Shown here: piece after piece, positions 59,678 through 64,000 of the stretch | How positions within the stretch are numbered: the first letter of the stretch is position 1 | How the letters are laid out: the number at the start of each line of letters is the position of its first letter | Assembly: GCF_000210295.1 (NCBI RefSeq) | Contig: NC_026744.1 | Span: 1,674,001 to 1,738,000, forward strand | Length of the DNA stretch: 64,000 nt | Source: Trypanosoma brucei gambiense DAL972 | Taxonomy: Eukaryota > Euglenozoa > Kinetoplastea > Trypanosomatida > Trypanosomatidae | Direction of reading: 5' to 3' | Program-made: the position numbers and the translations under genes | The notes under the pieces: generated by a model | Database searches by the model: none | What the model was told of the DNA's origin: nothing | What the model saw: only the letters and a program-made list of their open reading frames with translations

Positions 59678-61345
59678 TTGTTTCTCACACCCTACAGTAC
59701 AGGCAACAGTAGAAACAGGAACGGAAGGACGAATAAGGAAAATATATGAGAGAGCGCTGAACAATGGGCTCCACTTGGTGAGGAGAGCAGTTAAGGGTGC
59801 GACAGACGGAGGAAAACTAAAACTCTCCCACCCAGATATTCGGAAGGCACAACAAACAAAAAGAATGACGCTTTCCCTGCCCCCACCGGGAGGTCACAGA
59901 AACTGAACCAAAAGACACTGTGGAGAGGAAAAAAAAAGGGGGGCGACACCACATTTTCCTTCATGAATAATACGTTGGTCGCGTTTTCCTGAATCGGGCG
60001 CGAAAAGGCAATCACTTCACCTATTTGATGCCTGTGCGCGCGCATCGGCGTATTATTCTGTGCTTCTTCTTTCTCTCTCGTGTCGGAGGTTACTGTTCCA
60101 TTTAAATATATGCAACGCGGACCAGTAAAATGAAGTTTCAGTAAATGCGAAGGAAACCCACAAAAATCGAGCAGGCGATGGACACAAGAGAGGCGATGCC
60201 TCGAGACAAGCGTCAGTTCCTTTCAACATTTAAAAAAATTTTTAAAGGCTAGGTTTAAAAAAAAAAGAACGATATAAGGTTCATTTCCATGAAACTGAAT
60301 GGTACGACTCACCCACTAAATTTTTTTCTATATTCACCCTCCTAGACCGGTGGGGTTGCCCTCACAAAAAACGACCATGTCCAGTTTCCCCGGTTATGTG
60401 CGACACAACTTCTCAGACCTCGCGGGTCTCTGCTAAGTTCTTTTTGCTTAATGTTAATAAGTGGTTAAATGACTTCCTCCTACCTCTGTTTAACATCACT
60501 TCTGAATTTATTGTTCACTCTCTCGTTCCCCCACCCCCACCCTTTCTTCCGATGGCGGAAGTTCTTTTTTTTTATTTTAAAAACAAATAAAACGGTTAGT
60601 GCCCTCTTGGGGTTAAAAAAGCGACCGTAATCGATTAATAAAGGTAATATATAAGCAGCTGTACATACACAAACTCCTTGTCTTTGCGTCCTTACACTGT
60701 AATGAACACTACAGGGATAAAGACGTTAGGATGCGAGAAAGGAAAAGTGAAGAAGACCATGTATCTATCCACTTAAACCCAAAAACACGCGCACACGGCG
60801 GACTTACATATGAATCTAAATTATTGCCATACTTTCTTTCTCCCTTTTTAGGGGTTGATATCTCCCCACTAATCACAAAAGAACGATTGCGCAGCTCCCA
60901 CACACCCTCCTTTAAGTCTACATCTGTGCAGTTAATCAGGACAACTTTGGTAAGAGGAAAATTGCAATAAAGGTAACAAGTTCTCTTATCCAACATGATG
61001 CTTAATCACACGCGCATCTCCTTCTGCTCACCTGACGCTCTTCGCATCGGGTTGCTCGGCTCCCCACTTCTTACACGATGTACTCGTCCCCCAGTTGGAG
61101 CCATATAACAAATGAATATATGCATCAGGGTGCCCATTGCACAAAAGTAACAAGAGGCGCCTAAACAAAAAAAAAGAAAGAAAGAGACTTTCTAATATGT
61201 GGAGCTCCAATCCCCCTCTCTCTTGCACCAACAACCAAGACAACAGATAAACTCAACCCCAGAAGGAGAGTTCCCATCGGCCTCGATAGTGTGGTGAAAG
61301 CATGACTAATACATGTCATATGGAGAGTCACGCTCACAATCGAAT
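59678..61345. other. 1.7-kb spacer between eL28 copy B and CYP51
   Basis: The first 170 bp belong to the duplicated block. The rest should be CYP51 3' UTR and intergenic DNA, AT-rich with A runs near 60258-60267. Frames here on both strands are short and low in complexity. No RNA gene seen. Confidence 0.5.
59692..59743 (-). promoter_or_regulatory. Splice acceptor of eL28 copy B
   Basis: Same signal as at 58124, in the second copy of the block. Confidence 0.5.

Positions 61346-64000
<2,655 letters not shown>

Larger units (their letters stand above)
59119..59847. repeat. eL28 duplication, copy B
   Basis: Second copy of the block at 57551-58279. After 59847 the flanks differ. Confidence 0.95.

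Overview
This window looks like the interior of a chromosome from a trypanosome of the Trypanosoma brucei group. All convincing genes lie on the minus strand, have no introns, and are separated by AT-rich, low-complexity gaps. In the direction of transcription the gaps carry polypyrimidine tracts followed by AG just upstream of the start codons, as expected for polycistronic transcription and trans-splicing. A receptor-type adenylate cyclase (GRESAG4/ESAG4 type), a sterol 14-alpha-demethylase with Phe at residue 105, a kinetoplastid-style PI-PLC and trypanosomatid-type mitochondrial proteins support this. I assign no locus tags because none can be read from sequence. Many open frames begin at non-ATG codons, so starts were moved to the first sensible ATG, usually after a splice acceptor.

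Transcription runs from high to low coordinates. From the upstream end the genes are: CYP51 (61346-62791); two near-identical copies of ribosomal protein eL28 flanking a small cyclin-box-like gene (57669-59677); COPII coat Sec31, split by an apparent frameshift (52757-56490); release factor eRF3 with a prion-like repeat N-terminus (49729-51825); OXA1-type insertase (47870-49126); uS8/RPS15A (46904-47296); Skp1 (45683-46231); a gene-free 2.2 kb; an ABCA-type transporter (38295-43508); a gene-free 2.3 kb holding a 33-bp inverted repeat; a mitochondrial-looking unknown; TatD nuclease; a POLR2M/GRINL1A-like small protein; an RSP14-like armadillo protein; an SLC22A18/MFSD9-like carrier; PF6/SPAG17 of the axonemal central pair; a nodulin-like MFS carrier; a Ras-like GTPase; two unknowns; mitoribosomal uL4m; a TruD/Pus7-family protein; an SH3 plus coiled-coil protein; PI-PLC; a tandem pair of small single-pass membrane proteins; and the adenylate cyclase.

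The genes are mostly housekeeping and do not form a pathway, which is normal for a trypanosome transcription unit. Loose themes are translation (eL28 x2, uS8, eRF3, uL4m, a pseudouridine-synthase relative), the flagellum (PF6, RSP14-like), membrane signalling (adenylate cyclase, PI-PLC, Ras-like GTPase) and sterol or lipid handling (CYP51, ABCA). The points most worth a second look are the 33-bp hairpin, the degenerate TruD-family protein, the Sec31 frame break, the Sup35-like eRF3 N-terminus, the cyclin-like gene between the eL28 copies and the tandem small membrane-protein cassette. I saw no mobile element, CRISPR array, tRNA or rRNA.
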